Part shown: piece by piece, positions 11,950 to 24,327 of the stretch
Position numbering within the stretch: position 1 is the stretch's first letter
Layout: each line of letters opens with the position of its first letter
Source: Fratercula arctica
Taxonomy: Eukaryota; Chordata; Aves; Charadriiformes; Alcidae
Length of the DNA: 64,000 nucleotides
Assembly: GCA_947846985.1 (NCBI GenBank)
Contig: CANTUZ010000004.1
Coordinates: 78,006,159 to 78,070,158 of the forward strand
Direction of reading: 5' to 3'
Made by a program: the position numbers and the translations under genes
The notes under the pieces: model-generated
What the model was told of the DNA's origin: nothing
The model's input: only the letters and a program-made list of their open reading frames with translations
Databases searched by the model: none

Positions 11950-12304
11950 ATTCAAATGCTTGTATTTCACATCACATACATTCATAAATTACGGATACAG
12001 AAATGGAAAAGAAGTTCAATAAAGTACTAGAAATGGTGCAGATGGTGCCCCACATCAGGCAGAATCTGTTATGGCTTAAGCTGATTTTAATGCCCAGTTG
12101 GAAATAAGCTTTGATGTGCAAGAAAAGTTCATGGGTTGACTCAGAACAGTTTAGGAAAATGACGAGTGAAGGCTGGATCTGTGCAAGTGTTTTTACATTC
12201 AAAGCGGCCCTAACAAAATGGGAACTTCTTGCTAATTCTGATACCAAAGACCTAGCATCTTACTTGATCGCACTGCAGGAGCAAAAAGCATTTTCCCTGG
12301 TGAG

Positions 12305-12321
12305 GAGAGAGAGAGAGAGAA
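12305..12321 (+). repeat. (GA)n microsatellite
   Basis: About eight GA units, next to GA-containing flanks. Confidence 0.8.
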
Positions 12322-15300
12322 GCAAAACACCAAAGATGAATCCTAGGCGAGGTGTCACGGCTGAAAACCAAGTCTTTTAATTTTAACAAGTTCATAAAAA
12401 TAAGGTTTTAATAATTTAGCTGAGAGAAACGCAATAGCCCATCTCTGCTCCAGTAATGCAGCTGACTAAAGAACGATTCGGGAAAAACTACAGCCTTGTC
12501 TGGAGCACCTGTTTATGGAGCAGATGTAAATGATTTTAAAGAAGGAAAGAAAAAAAATTCCACTGACACATTTTAAGCAAAGCCAAAATTATAAATTATG
12601 AGAGTCTTTAAAAAAATTGACATACAGAGGAAAAAAAAAAAAACCAACAAAAAACCAAAAAACTCCAAGGTCATTAAAATATCTTAGCACCATCTTGTAA
12701 TACTGTTAGTTGTAACTTTCTAAATTAACAGTAAACACTTTGGTGAAAAAAAAAAAAAAAACCAAAACAAATACCGAAATGTGGGCTATTAATCTGCTTA
12801 ATTATAGATAATGTTAACAATTTTATTACTGTTTGATTGCTTCTCTCTGTGGTTTATAGCTTCTTGAACTTTTCCGGTAGTTGTGGAAAATGTGAAAAAC
12901 CTGCTGCTTATTTGTGCTCTGCTCAAAGGAAAAATATTCTATATGAACTCAGACTCTCTTAAGGAATACAACATACCCATAAGTAATTTTCTGAACTTTT
13001 TCTTAAGTGAGATAATAATGATTAAAATTCCCTCTATCCTGTCAAAAGACCAAAAGCTATCACTGCACCTTTCTTTTTCTCTAAAAGTTAAACGTAAATG
13101 TATTTCCAATTTGCTGTACTTTATGTTCAAATTTCATATACACACTTAAGGGCTGAAAATAGACTACCTAATCTTATTTTTCCAGAAAAATAATAAATCT
13201 GTGGGGAAAAAAAAAAACCAAAACAAAACCCTAAACCTACTTGGAGATAAACAAAGCACCAAAGAAATGAAAAGAGGAAAATATAATTTTGCCCTTAGCG
13301 TTTCTAGTTGGTCAGTCCCTTGATGTCTGCATCTATTCTTCTGAAGAGACTCTTACTGAGTTGGTGAAAATGCTTTAACATTTAAGCATTTTGTTTCCTT
13401 CAGGTTATATCGGTAAAGAATTAAATGAGGTTTGGCGCTAGCAATTACTCCTTCCTCTCTGCCACGTTGCTGTGTACGATTATACTGGAAAGAGACCAGG
13501 ACAAAAATAGCACAACCGGCATCCTCATAAACACGCAATCATTTTCCGCACTGGGGTTTTGTTACGATACAAGTTCGGGTGGTCCAGCACGCTTTTGTGT
13601 ATCTCGCTTTTGTGCCGAACGCTGAGAAAACATGAAGATTTCTATAAATTCAGGAGGCAGGTAAAGGATAAGGACGCGAATGTACATTGGCTGCTGAACA
13701 TCCCCAAGAAAAGGGTAAGCATATGGTAGCAAAGCAATATGTGGTTTCAAAAAGAGAGTATTTCAGGCAGAAGAAATTACTTATGCTGGGAGGTTAAGGA
13801 AGTGACTATACTTATGTTAGAACTGTGGAAACATTAAATATGAATGAAATGCAGAAATAGCTTAAGGAAAGGTAGTAACAGGCTAGAAGCAAAGGATGTG
13901 ACAGAAGAGAGCCCTGGGAACGAAGAACAACGGTAACAGAAGAGACAAAGAGGTAAACTGACAGAGAGGAACATTTAGGATTTGTAAATGAGCTCTGGCA
14001 AAAGAGAAAAGGAATGTTCACTGGAGTGGAAGTGGTGAGTGACAGGCAGGCAAGAAAACTTTGGGAAAAGGGCAGTATAGAAATCTACAGCAGAAAAAGT
14101 TTAAGGGATTCTAGAACCAAAACATTTTTGGTGGCTCTACTCTAGATTACAAATTTCAAAAAAATTAAGAGAAAGACTGAAAATGCAGAGGGGAAAGAAC
14201 TGGCTGAGTCAGAAGAGATGAAGAACAAGGAAAGAAACAGAATAATACACCAATGTTTAGAGTAACTTTTTAGTGTCAAAGCAAGCATGTGGATAGCCGA
14301 GGAAGAAGCACGCAGTTACAGACGATTGGTTTTATGCCGCAGAAGATAAAAGGACAATAATCTTGACAAAAATTGTTCTCCATTCTGCAGGACAGTACAA
14401 ACACAGAAGCAAGCCGTGTGCTGAAAGAAGTAGGATAAAAATTCCAGAGGATAAAAATTATGGGCCATGTCCTGTGCTTAAATCAAGACTGAATGGTGAT
14501 ATCGAGCCACCAGCTGGAAGTCCCAGCTTGGTCTGAGCGGAGCCTCGGGGCATTTCTTTCTTATATTGGCCCCCCAGTGATCGCTACACCAATGAAAAGA
14601 TTGAGCTACAAAAAACCATCCCGGCTACATCCCTCCTACTTAACGAGGAAGAAGTCTGTAATGGCCATATATCAAAAGTCATTGTTTTTAAATAGACGAA
14701 CACAATGAATCGTGCAGCTGATGTACAGAGAGATTTCAGTGTACTTTTATCATACGTCCTGGAGCGCTTGTGTGAGAATGAGACCATTTCTTCTGCAGGA
14801 AATAGCGTATCTGTCATCATTTTTCTTCAAGGTGGAAATTCTTGCATTTTACCGTTTCATATCTAGGCCTTGTTTTGCATTTTTGAGCAGTTATGATCAT
14901 CAACTATCTTAAAATGTGCAAGAGTGTACTTAATCTCAACCACAAGGAGACCAGAAAGCCAAACAAAATGCATAAAATAAGTAATTGGAAAGGACTTGTT
15001 TTTCTAATGTAAAACAAGCTGAGTGAGTTTAAATAGTCTAAATAGTCATTACAGCCTGGCTGTGATGTGTTCTTTCCTCTACACTTGCTGCAGCATTTCT
15101 TGTATTATTATAATGGTTTCTAGAGCAATAAATTACAGACACCGAGCCAAGCGCTGAAAGGCGTAGGCGGCTCACACAGCGTGATGCAAATCACACTGCT
15201 GGATACTGCCTCTTGGTAACAACAATTCCATTAGGGTCCATGAGATTCTGCCCACCATCATACAATTTCACTACACGGCGCGGCGCCCGTTGGAGCAAGG

Positions 15301-16112
15301 GGAAGATGGAAGTTTCCATCGCCGAGGCCTTAATTCTGCAAACAGTTATTTCGGTGCTTGAACTTTGTGTGCGTCTATAGTATTCTAGTAACCCTGGACA
15401 TATATAAAGTAAACAAATATATAGTTAAACTCAGTTACCAAAAAACACGTCCATCTGACAGCTGTTTAGCAGATTATGATAAATAAATTGCTGGTTTCTC
15501 AGTCTAATTCCTTGTGAAGTGACCAAAACATCACAAAAACCCTCCTAATAAGCACCAATTAACAAGCAGAAGACATAGTCTGGGTCATTGAATGAGGTAA
15601 AGGATAAATAAATGGAAATGGTTCTCCTCTAAACCAAATTTCATTAAATCATCAGAAATGATTGATTCCAAAATGCTACTCTGCCTATTCAAGCAACCCA
15701 GATGTTCACATCTGTTAGTTGCTCTGTGCTAAGTAAATTTACGCATTCATTTATTTGAGCTAAATGTAATAAAATATAAAAGGTAAAGCTATCCTTTCTT
15801 GAATGCCATTTGACTTTAATAAAAATACGCTAACGAAACGGGAATAGGAATTCATTTTTCTGCTACTCAAAGTTAGTGTCGCTAGGATTCATACGAAATA
15901 GAACTAGAGATGTGACAAAACCGAATGATGGATACCATGTAAAATCTGGCAGCTACATACTAATTTTGAAAAAAAGCCAAACTGACTTCACAAGTTCATC
16001 TGGAAAAGATTTCTCTTTGAGAACATATGGCTTGCAACTGTCCATAAAATTTTTATTTTGCGCTACAGAAGATGATATTTATAACATGCATCGTGTGTAC
16101 ATTTAAATAGGA

Positions 16113-16260
16113 GGGACAGATGTAACAACCTCCGTCTCAGGACGTGGGGGAAGGCACGGAATCCTTGACTCAGGACCAGCAGGTGGAGACAGAGGTGGGA
16201 TGTTTCCTGTCCGTGCTCCAGCGCCATTTGTCACCCCAGTGCAGCCAGCACAGTGTGCAG
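16113..16260 (-). mobile_element. Probable endogenous retrovirus fragment: LTR end, primer-binding site and leader
   Basis: On the minus strand the sequence reads ...GGGGTGACA, a 2-base spacer AA, then TGGCGCTGGAGCACGGAC (16226 down to 16209). The last string agrees at 14 of 18 positions with the lysine-tRNA primer-binding site TGGCGCCCGAACAGGGAC, and it stands where such a site should stand: directly after an LTR end in CA. A C+G-rich leader follows to about 16113, in contrast to the AT-rich flanks. The plus-strand solo LTR near 55.6 kb ends with the same GGGGTGACA. No polyadenylation signal or LTR start was seen on the 16.23-16.5 kb side, so the LTR part is probably truncated. No viral gene is present. 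Confidence 0.5.
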
Positions 16261-16537
16261 GTCGCTTTCTGAATTAACTAGAATTTTAGGAATCAATATT
16301 CTTCTTTTCATGGAACCAAACCCTTTTCCCCTTCCATCCTCCAGAAACCACTTGAATTTATATACTGAGCGTGCTTCAGGGGGGTGGTTACATATTAAAT
16401 TTTGGGCATTCCACATAAAGGACCTAATCAGTTCACAAAGATTACTGGCCTTTTTTTGATATAATCTTTTCCATACAGGAGTGATTCATCAATTTAGTTT
16501 TAATTCAAGGAAAATGTAGTTGAAAATGTGGCCTTGT
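16261..16537. other. Unassigned AT-rich DNA between a retroviral fragment and a purine tract
   Basis: No motif recognised. It may include decayed LTR sequence continuing from the left, but I cannot align it. Confidence 0.4.
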
Positions 16538-17014
16538 GGGAAGGGAAGGGGAAAGGGAAGGGGAAGGGGAAGGGGAAGGGGAAGGGGAAGGGGAAGGGGA
16601 AGGGGAAGGGGAAGGGGAAGGGGAAGGGGAAGGGGAAGGGGAAGGGGAAAGGGAAGGGGAGGAGAGGGGAGGGAAGGGAAAGGGGAAGGGGAAGGGGAAG
16701 GGAAAGGGGAAGGGGAAGGGAAAGGGGAAGGGAAAGGGGAAGGGAAAGGGGAAGGGAGAGGGAAGGGAGAGGGAAGGGAGAGGGAAGGGAGAGGGAAGGG
16801 AGAGGGAAGGGAGAGGGAAGGGAAGGGAAGGGAAGGGAAGGGAAGGGAAGGGAAGGGAAGGGAAGGGAAGGGAAGGGAAGGGAAGGGAAGGGAAGGGAAG
16901 GGAAGGGAAGGGAAGGGAAGGGAAGGGAAGGGAAGGGAAGGGAAGGGAAGGGAAGGGAAGGGAAGGGAAGGGAAGGGAAGGGAAGGGAAGGGAAGGGAAG
17001 GGAAGGGAAGGGGG
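16538..17014 (+). repeat. 477-nt uninterrupted homopurine array (GGGGAA, GGGAGAGGGAA, GGGAA units)
   Basis: Every base from 16538 to 17014 is A or G. Four blocks are visible. A hexamer block (AAGGGG, about 15 copies, roughly 16556-16648) is followed by a mixed block of GGGGAA and GGGAAA units to about 16753. Next is an 11-mer block (GGGAGAGGGAA, six copies, about 16754-16820), then a perfect pentamer block (GGGAA, about 38 copies, about 16821-17011). Open frames in all three plus frames (Lys-Gly, Glu-Gly and Arg-Gly repeats) are a by-product of the lack of T and are not genes. The tract is a polypurine mirror-like sequence able in principle to form triplex or G-quadruplex structures. Confidence 0.98.
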
Positions 17015-18168
17015 TATTTTAAAAAGGCAATTGGGACAAAAGATATAGAATGTATATTCTGGGAAAGATTACCGACTGAGCCTTCTACATGTTATTTTCA
17101 GCCATTCAGCAGATACTCCAGTCCCTCTGTTTTTCCAAGTGGTAATTTTATCAAGTATAACCTCCTGTTAGCTTGTCCTATTTACTAATCTTGTCATCAC
17201 TGGCAGGAATTTTTTCAGTGGCAACACCTGAAAGACACAAACTTCTTATCGCGATGTTTGGTGCTTCACTTTGCTCCTGCTTTCTGAACTTCCTGTATTA
17301 CCTTCACGGGCTTGCGTTTTACCAGAGCGGAGACACTTGCGAGAACTGGGACGAATGAAAATGTCAGGATTATTTTCTGTATCATATTGATTACAGATTG
17401 TGAGGCATTAGACTCTCTTTTGATTTTTGCTACTTGTTTGGCTTAGTTATCAATTATTATGCAGTTCACCTTCTGTCAAAGACTTTGATGCAAAGCTATA
17501 AATATACCTAGAGGAGTTTCTGTTTCATAAGAAAATGATAAATTTCTAAACAGACTTCTTAGCAACACTGAGCAATGGCTAGATATGATATAACTTGATA
17601 TGCAACACACAATAGCTTGATGTGTTCCAGTTTAAGTCTAGCTTGTTTTTGTAATGTTGTGTAGGATACACACTTGACATGCAAGAAAAAAATCCATAGA
17701 AACAGCTTGCAAAATGCTTCAAAGAGCATGTTTGAGGAATCATGTTCTTACAATTTATAACACATAAAGGGTATACATTTATTCATTATCTGCAACTGGT
17801 TTGCGTTATCAGAATAAATTTAAAATAATCCTCAGAATCACAGGGTTTAATAACGGTCATGAGAGCAAATATGAAAGAACCGTCCTCTGTGGCTAAGGGA
17901 CATGGGTATGAGTAACTGTGATCTTTGCATTTCCCCAGTACTGGTCCTGCTGTGGATCTGGTATAATTTACAGCAGGCTGCAGATTACGCCCTTTATGCT
18001 GGTTGCTAACAGATTTAAAAGGTCGGTCTATCATCCGTAGATCAGAAGGATATAAGAAATCTACCTTTTAACTTCAGCCTTTGCCAGAAATTCCCATTTC
18101 TGTTAGGCATTGATATACCTATATAGTATATAGTATGTAGAAGATATATAGAGAGATCTCTATATATA
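17015..18168. other. Unique DNA with one weak exon-like stretch
   Basis: Mostly AT-rich. The segment 17207-17358 is an open stretch after a TGGCAG acceptor-like site, with more CpG than its flanks and ending in TGA; no protein family was recognised. An AT-rich imperfect palindrome lies at 18144-18167. Confidence 0.5.
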
Positions 18169-18265
18169 CTGGTCTAGTGGGAGGTGTCCCTGCCCATGGC
18201 AGGGGGGTTAGGACTAGACGATCGTTAAGGTCCCTTCTAACCTGAACCATTCTATGATTCTATGA
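18169..18265 (+). mobile_element. CR1 LINE 3' end (plus strand)
   Basis: The last 97 bp of CR1: CTGGTCTAGTGGGAGGTGTC, CTGCCCATGGCAGGGGGGTT, GGACTAGACGATCGTTAAGG, TCCCTTCTAACC, and the ATTCTATGATTCTATGA tail. Divergence is moderate. It is extremely 5'-truncated, starting next to an AT palindrome. Confidence 0.93.
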
Positions 18266-21200
18266 TATCGGGGGGTGGAGGCACTTCCCGTTGCAGTACA
18301 AGCGGTGGATGTGCTTTGTCACAGAAGGGGATACCTGCACAATCTACCAGAAACCGCAGCTGTTTAAATCAAGATACTCCGTGTTGACAAAGGCAGCAAA
18401 GGAGCCACTCTTCTGGGTTAGCTGTTCTGGTTTCACAGCCGTGATTGAGAAGTGAGGAGGCATTAGCTCTACTACTGAGATTTCCTCAGGGTACCGTTTC
18501 TATGTGTTACAATCTTATCAATTTCAGCAATGAAAAAGAAATACAAAATAAGTATTTATGTAAACAGATTAAGTTAATTTTAAAATCTCCAAAAGCAAAT
18601 AAAATGATAGATGAATCTCAATCTTTTTGCTTATGGATAACTTCCCCAGATATATTTCTTATGATTTCTTGATTTGGATGAGACAAAAATGTCAAATTCA
18701 TTATTTAAAACTTAATCTTGTATAAAAAAGAAAGAGAAAGGTAATTAAAAAAAAAAATTAAAATGAAAATAACCAATAAAACTTTTAAAGGGCCATGCTT
18801 AATGCACCTCACTGTCCCAAAGACCTCTAGGAAAGTTTTAGTAGACATCAAAATAAATAAAAAATTCTATAAGGATTCTTCAAGTATTGATGCTCAAGCT
18901 GACACTCAATTTATTGTAAAAATTTGGGTACATCAAATATATTTTGTTAAAATAAAAAAAAAAAAAAGAAAGATTTAAAAAAGGAGGAACTTTGCTTCAG
19001 AATCCTTGAAGAGAACACAACTGCAATCTGGAAATGATGAATTCTGTCAGATTTCTTTAAAGGGGAAATTGGAACAGTTTGGTTTTGCAGCATTGCAAAG
19101 TAAAATACGGTTAATATATTGCAATATTGCAAATAATTATTTTGATTAAATAAGGAAATTAAATTATTACTGCCAAAAGCAACGGAGAATGACCTGTGAC
19201 AACCATATATTATTTATAAATGAGAAATGTTTATATTTGGGAAAAAAAACATATATTGTTATATACAGGTTTGTCCTCTCCAAACCCCTGGCAATAATAA
19301 AAAAAAAAAATAAAAAAAAAAAAAAAGGAAAATACAGTTTCATGCCTATTTTTTTTTATTTGAAATATTATTGTCAATGGTCAACACATACAATTCAAAT
19401 AAAATTAAATGTCTGGGATGGTAACGCAGCAGTTGCCAGTGCTGCAGAAAGAGGCAAAGCAAAAGAAACGGAATTTAAAAGGGGATAATTTCAATTTTCC
19501 CTCTGCTCTGAGGAATCTATGAAATTGCTATGAGAAGATATTAGAAAGACAGGAGGTGAGATGTTGACTTCCAGATGGAAATGCACAAGAAAATATTTGA
19601 GAGTGCTCAGCGCTGACGTACAACAATCTAGAAATGGATTAACTCACCGAGACCATATGGGCAGAAAATAACATGAGTTCTGTACGCCAACAGAAATGTA
19701 GTCGGGTGAGGAAAGAAACAGAAGGGGTAAGAACGACTGAAAATAACTACGACAGAGAGGTTTGTAACGCAGGAGAATAACAAAAGGTCATTATCATGGA
19801 AGAGTAAGATGTAAGATTTAGAAATCCCTATAGAGGGTGTGCTCGCACTCCAGAAGACTCAAAAATTTCCTGCAGCGGGCAGGGTTCTTACTACTAGTGA
19901 TGAAAAAATCTTTCTTATTTTGTCACAGTGCTCATTGATCAACAAAATGGCTAGAAGGGACTTAGAAGGCTGAAAGTGAAATACTGTAATGGTTAATGAT
20001 TAGACAACTGGTCTGCGGAACGGAATTCGGACCCCCTTATGAGAAATGAAGGCTCCTGACGCAGGATGTGGGAAGTTTGGTTCTTCAAAACAAAGCAGAA
20101 GACAATTCAAAGGCTGAGCTGGGGGTCGCTTAGGGGAAACCCAGTCTATGTGCAGGTATCCGCAGCTAGATAATGGGGAGCTGCTAAGACAGGCGCTTTG
20201 CAACTTCTCTTAGAAACACAAAAGCTCAGAGAACAGGAATATAATGAGGTTTCTCCTTCAACTTGGGATCGTAACTCTGAGAACATCTTGAAAACTTGAG
20301 GCTATAAGCCTTTTTTTTTCCCAAAAATGAGGAAGAAGACAGTCCTTTTTTTTTTTTTTTTCTTCGCGGTGCTATTTCAGGAGGATGCACTCCCCTTCTC
20401 TTTAATGTATGTTCTGGGAAGAAAAAGAGTGTCTCTTTATTCAGGGGAATTGTCCTGGGGAGAGGGTGGAAACAGGGAATGTAAAGGTGCTGACATGTAG
20501 TACTTTTATGCAGTTATTGCATAGAAAAAAGAGTGCTGAAAGCCAAGCCTTTTTGTTCCTGCCCTACTGTTTTTGTTATCAGCCTACAAATTTAAACTTG
20601 TATTTTTGCCATTTTGCTGGCTCAAGGAACTTTGATTTCTATTCCCCACAGTGCATAATTTTAGGAGGAGATGAAGAGTTTTTAACTGCGTGTCTCAAAC
20701 CAGAAATAGCACGTCACGTCTAGTGTCTATGGTATTCTTTAAGAAGGCGGATGTAATCCTAGAAGCTTTGCTGGACTGATTGCCTTCTTGGACTTGGAGA
20801 AAACCACAGGCTCCTTAAAAATGCTGAGGAATGAGCTAGACACAGTTACTCAGTTTCTCAGACAAAGGCGTTTTTTTTTTAATGCAAAGGAACATGAACT
20901 TTAGTTACTTTAGGTCAAAACCCAATGCATTGGGGGCCCAGTTGCCCTCAGAGTCAGGCAGTAAAGGATTTTCAGAAACACATATTGGACACAGGGGCTT
21001 AAATTTTTTCTAAGGAACATTTTGGGTCCCTTTTTCTGGACCTTGGTAGGTCAAGGAATACACCTAAGAAAGTGTTAGGCAAAATTATCTTTCCACCTAT
21101 TTATACCACTAACACCTAGGACAATAATCACATCTGTCAAAGGGCTCAGTTAAGCTTGCAAAGGTTTCTAAGATCCTAATTTTACCTGCTACCATGCAGC

Positions 21201-23526
21201 AGGCACCTAAAAACCTGTACTATCATCTCATTTGCTTAGGAAACAGATACTTTCATAAGCAGCACATTTATAAAAAGCAAGGTTTTTCTGCGGCTTTCAT
21301 TCTGTCTAATATCTAAGGAATTGCAATAATACAGTTAAGCTCATTTTACTCCATCCATATAACTGGGACGTTAATGTGGATCTCTCCCCTCTGCTCAAAC
21401 ATCTCTTTTCAGGGGTCTTTCAGGAAAATTCTTTCAGATTTCCATTCCTCTGCTTTATTTGTCTAAATCTGGTCAACAGGGTGAACAGTTTTGATGTATT
21501 CAAAGCATGATGTAAAAAGCTAACATAAAAGCCAAAGTTGCTTATTATCAGTTATTGGAGGAAGCCTTGTGGCTTTTTAATCCATAAAGTGGCAGCATGT
21601 TGTCCAAAATCTTACTTTATTCGGTGTCTCCCCTGCATATCAATTAACAGTTCACTGTTAACAAAAGTGTGAAAACACACAAAGCATAAGATAATTTCAG
21701 GTGACAGATTTCTCACTTCAGGGCTGTGCATGAAAAATTTAACAATTCTTAGGTAAGCATTTATCCTAAAAAGCACTTTCCTCTCTAAAGGCTATGCCTT
21801 GAAAGGAATTTTAGGTCTATACCATGCTTGCATTTTAGAACTTTCATCATTTCATAACATTCGATAACACTCATCATTCTTATTTGCACTTAAACTTTGT
21901 TAAAAGTACAACCTTTTCGTTAGTTAGGTCATTAAAATGTTACTTTTGTGGTATTTAGCGCAAAGAGGCAAGACATCTATTATGGATACGCTGCTGTTAT
22001 AGAAATGGGGTAAATTTTAATTTTTCTGTGAGATTTTTGGCCAATTAAGATACAGTTTTGTATTAGAGATCATGTAAATTTCATCAAAAAGCCCTTTTTA
22101 CCCCTACTTATCTTGTGTCTGCTTAAACACATCATAAAACGTTCCACGTGTTAAGTTATTTCTCTTGTGCACTCACTATTTCTTTTCCTCACTTCAAACC
22201 CAAGCGCCTAATAGGAAATATTCCAACCTTTGAACCCCACTCAAAAATTGGATGTGCAGTTAGGAAGAATAAACTGATATTCATTTACCTCTTGTTATTT
22301 TAAGAACAGCATTTCTTCCACTCCTGAAAAGACCAGGTGACTCTTTTTGGAGGGGAGGCCTTTCTTTTTCAAATTTCAATTCCGAGTCAAACTGCAATTG
22401 CAAAATCAAAATATAACCAGGACTAGAAGACTGATCCTTTATTTGCAAGGACACGCACAGGCCATAGGATGGGTATCCTCTGGGAAAGGGAGTTTAGTTT
22501 TGCCGGTTGCTTTGCTGGTTGAAGGGAGCATACGCCTGGTGCGTTTCTTTCTACCAATTAGTTATCCATGCAAGGCCCTTCCTTATGCCATAGCAGCTTA
22601 ATTTCCCTAAAAGCCTTTGACAAGGGGTTTCGCTGAAAGCCTTTGGGAAATCCAAATATAGACTATGAACCAGATGAGGCTTACCCAATCCAAAGACGTT
22701 TATCCACATACTTGGACTTTTTAAATTCACATTTAATTAAAAAAAAAAAAAAAATTAAAAAATTAAAAAATTAGACTTGTCTAGCCAAAAAAGTCTCTTC
22801 AGTGTTTTGTAGTAATGAGCCATAAATTTTAAATTTCCAGGCATCATGTTTCAAGAAAAAAGGATTGGGTTGCACTATCAGCTCTAACAGAGGTGTGAAT
22901 TTAAGAATGACGCACTAGGCATCTTTTCAAAGTGACTATAAATAGCTTGGAAAGTAATGCTAACTTCAGTGTAGTGGGGGAAATCTCATCATTACTTTGG
23001 TTAGGGAAGAATAAGCTTTTAGTATGCAAATTAGTAAGAAAAACGTTTTGAAGAAATGGCATCAGGTTAGAGATCTAAATGAGGCCTAAAATGTCTCATT
23101 AGGTTTTGAATTGCCCTTTTCTTTTGTTGTATTTTTTCTTTCTTTTTGTTTTCTAAGCATTATAAATCTTGTGGGCTTTGGGGGTAATTTTCTTGCTTGA
23201 CTAAACCAGCAAGGGTTTTTCCAATAATAAATTAGCAAATGCTTCTCCAAACTCAATTCTGCATGAAAATACATAGTGAGTGGAATAGAACTCCATAGTT
23301 TCATTTACAGAATAGTCCTTGGTTTGGTCCCCTAACATCTTTTGATGCTACTTCTAGTGACTCCAGCAAATTCTGTAATACAGTTGGTATGATTAGTAAT
23401 TTATGTTTAAATTGAAACCCAATATCTGGAGCTTAATACAACAAAATATACATACAATTTATCTCCATTGAGAAAGAGAGACCTGGAAATTTTTAATGTG
23501 AGATTTCTTTATTATAAAACAGTTTA

Positions 23527-23570
23527 GAAAAAACAAACAAACAAACAAACAAAACAAAACAAAAAAAAAA
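23527..23570 (+). repeat. (AAAC)n / A-rich simple repeat
   Basis: Successive ACAAA-type units grading into a pure A run and CCCC-containing A-rich sequence. Confidence 0.85.
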
Positions 23571-24303
23571 CCCCAAAAACCCCAAAACATTTAGGCTACT
23601 ATTTTTAACAGAAATCCTTCCAAAGCTGCCTAAATAAATCTCTTCCAGTTCATCATAGTGTGATTTACTGCACATAACCCTTTCCTCTGTTATTTTTTCC
23701 CCAAATAGAAGTATTTCAGCGCAATATCCTAATGCTGGTGTGAGCATACTCTGGTGTATCCCAAATTGTTATGATGTCGGCTTCTACTTTTAAAACTTCT
23801 AATTTTGAGCACTGATATTGAAATTATATCCTGAGGTATTTATGACTTATCCTCGTTACTCAAAATAACTATGCTTAGGACAGTTTATAAAAAGGATATG
23901 ACATATGCGCTTGTTTCCACAATTAGTACTCTGCTACACGAATTGAACTCCTTTGAACTACTGCAGGATGATACCACCATAGAAATGGGCTTATTACGTT
24001 CCTTATATTTTGTGTTTCAGGATTCTATGAAATAGTGTTTGCAAAATAGCTCCAGATAGCTTACACGACATGACCACAATGCAGCAAATGACTTGATGCA
24101 TTTCTTAGCAGGGATAAGAAATTACCCATATTATTGCGTCTTGCAGAATCAGAACTTAAGACGTATCGGCTAAGTGAAGACGAATTTTACCTTAAAATTT
24201 TCTTAAAAAATGTATAGCTTTATTAAACAATTGTACCAAAACTCCATTATTGAGCAAAACAGTTCTGATGGTTCCAATTACTTGCATTTTATTGCTATGT
24301 GCA

Positions 24304-24327
24304 TATATATGTGTGTGTGTGTGTGTG
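24304..24327 (+). repeat. (TG)n microsatellite
   Basis: A short TA run followed by about nine TG units, ending in GCATTTGC. Probably length-polymorphic. Confidence 0.9.

Larger units (their letters stand above)
11428..16112. other. Unique AT-rich DNA, no gene recognised
   Basis: About 4.7 kb with no recognised interspersed repeat. Notable items are a four-run G tract (11932-11949), a GA microsatellite (12305-12321), A-rich runs near 12635, 12745 and 13206, and a purine-rich stretch at 13800-14450. The 15050-15300 segment is denser in C+G and CpG than its surroundings. No open frame shows a domain. Confidence 0.55.

Noticed and set aside
16520..17188. Long open frames in all three plus-strand frames (up to 222 codons)
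   Set aside because: They exist only because a purine-only tract cannot contain TAA, TAG or TGA when its period avoids these words. The products are Arg-Gly, Lys-Gly and Glu-Gly repeats.
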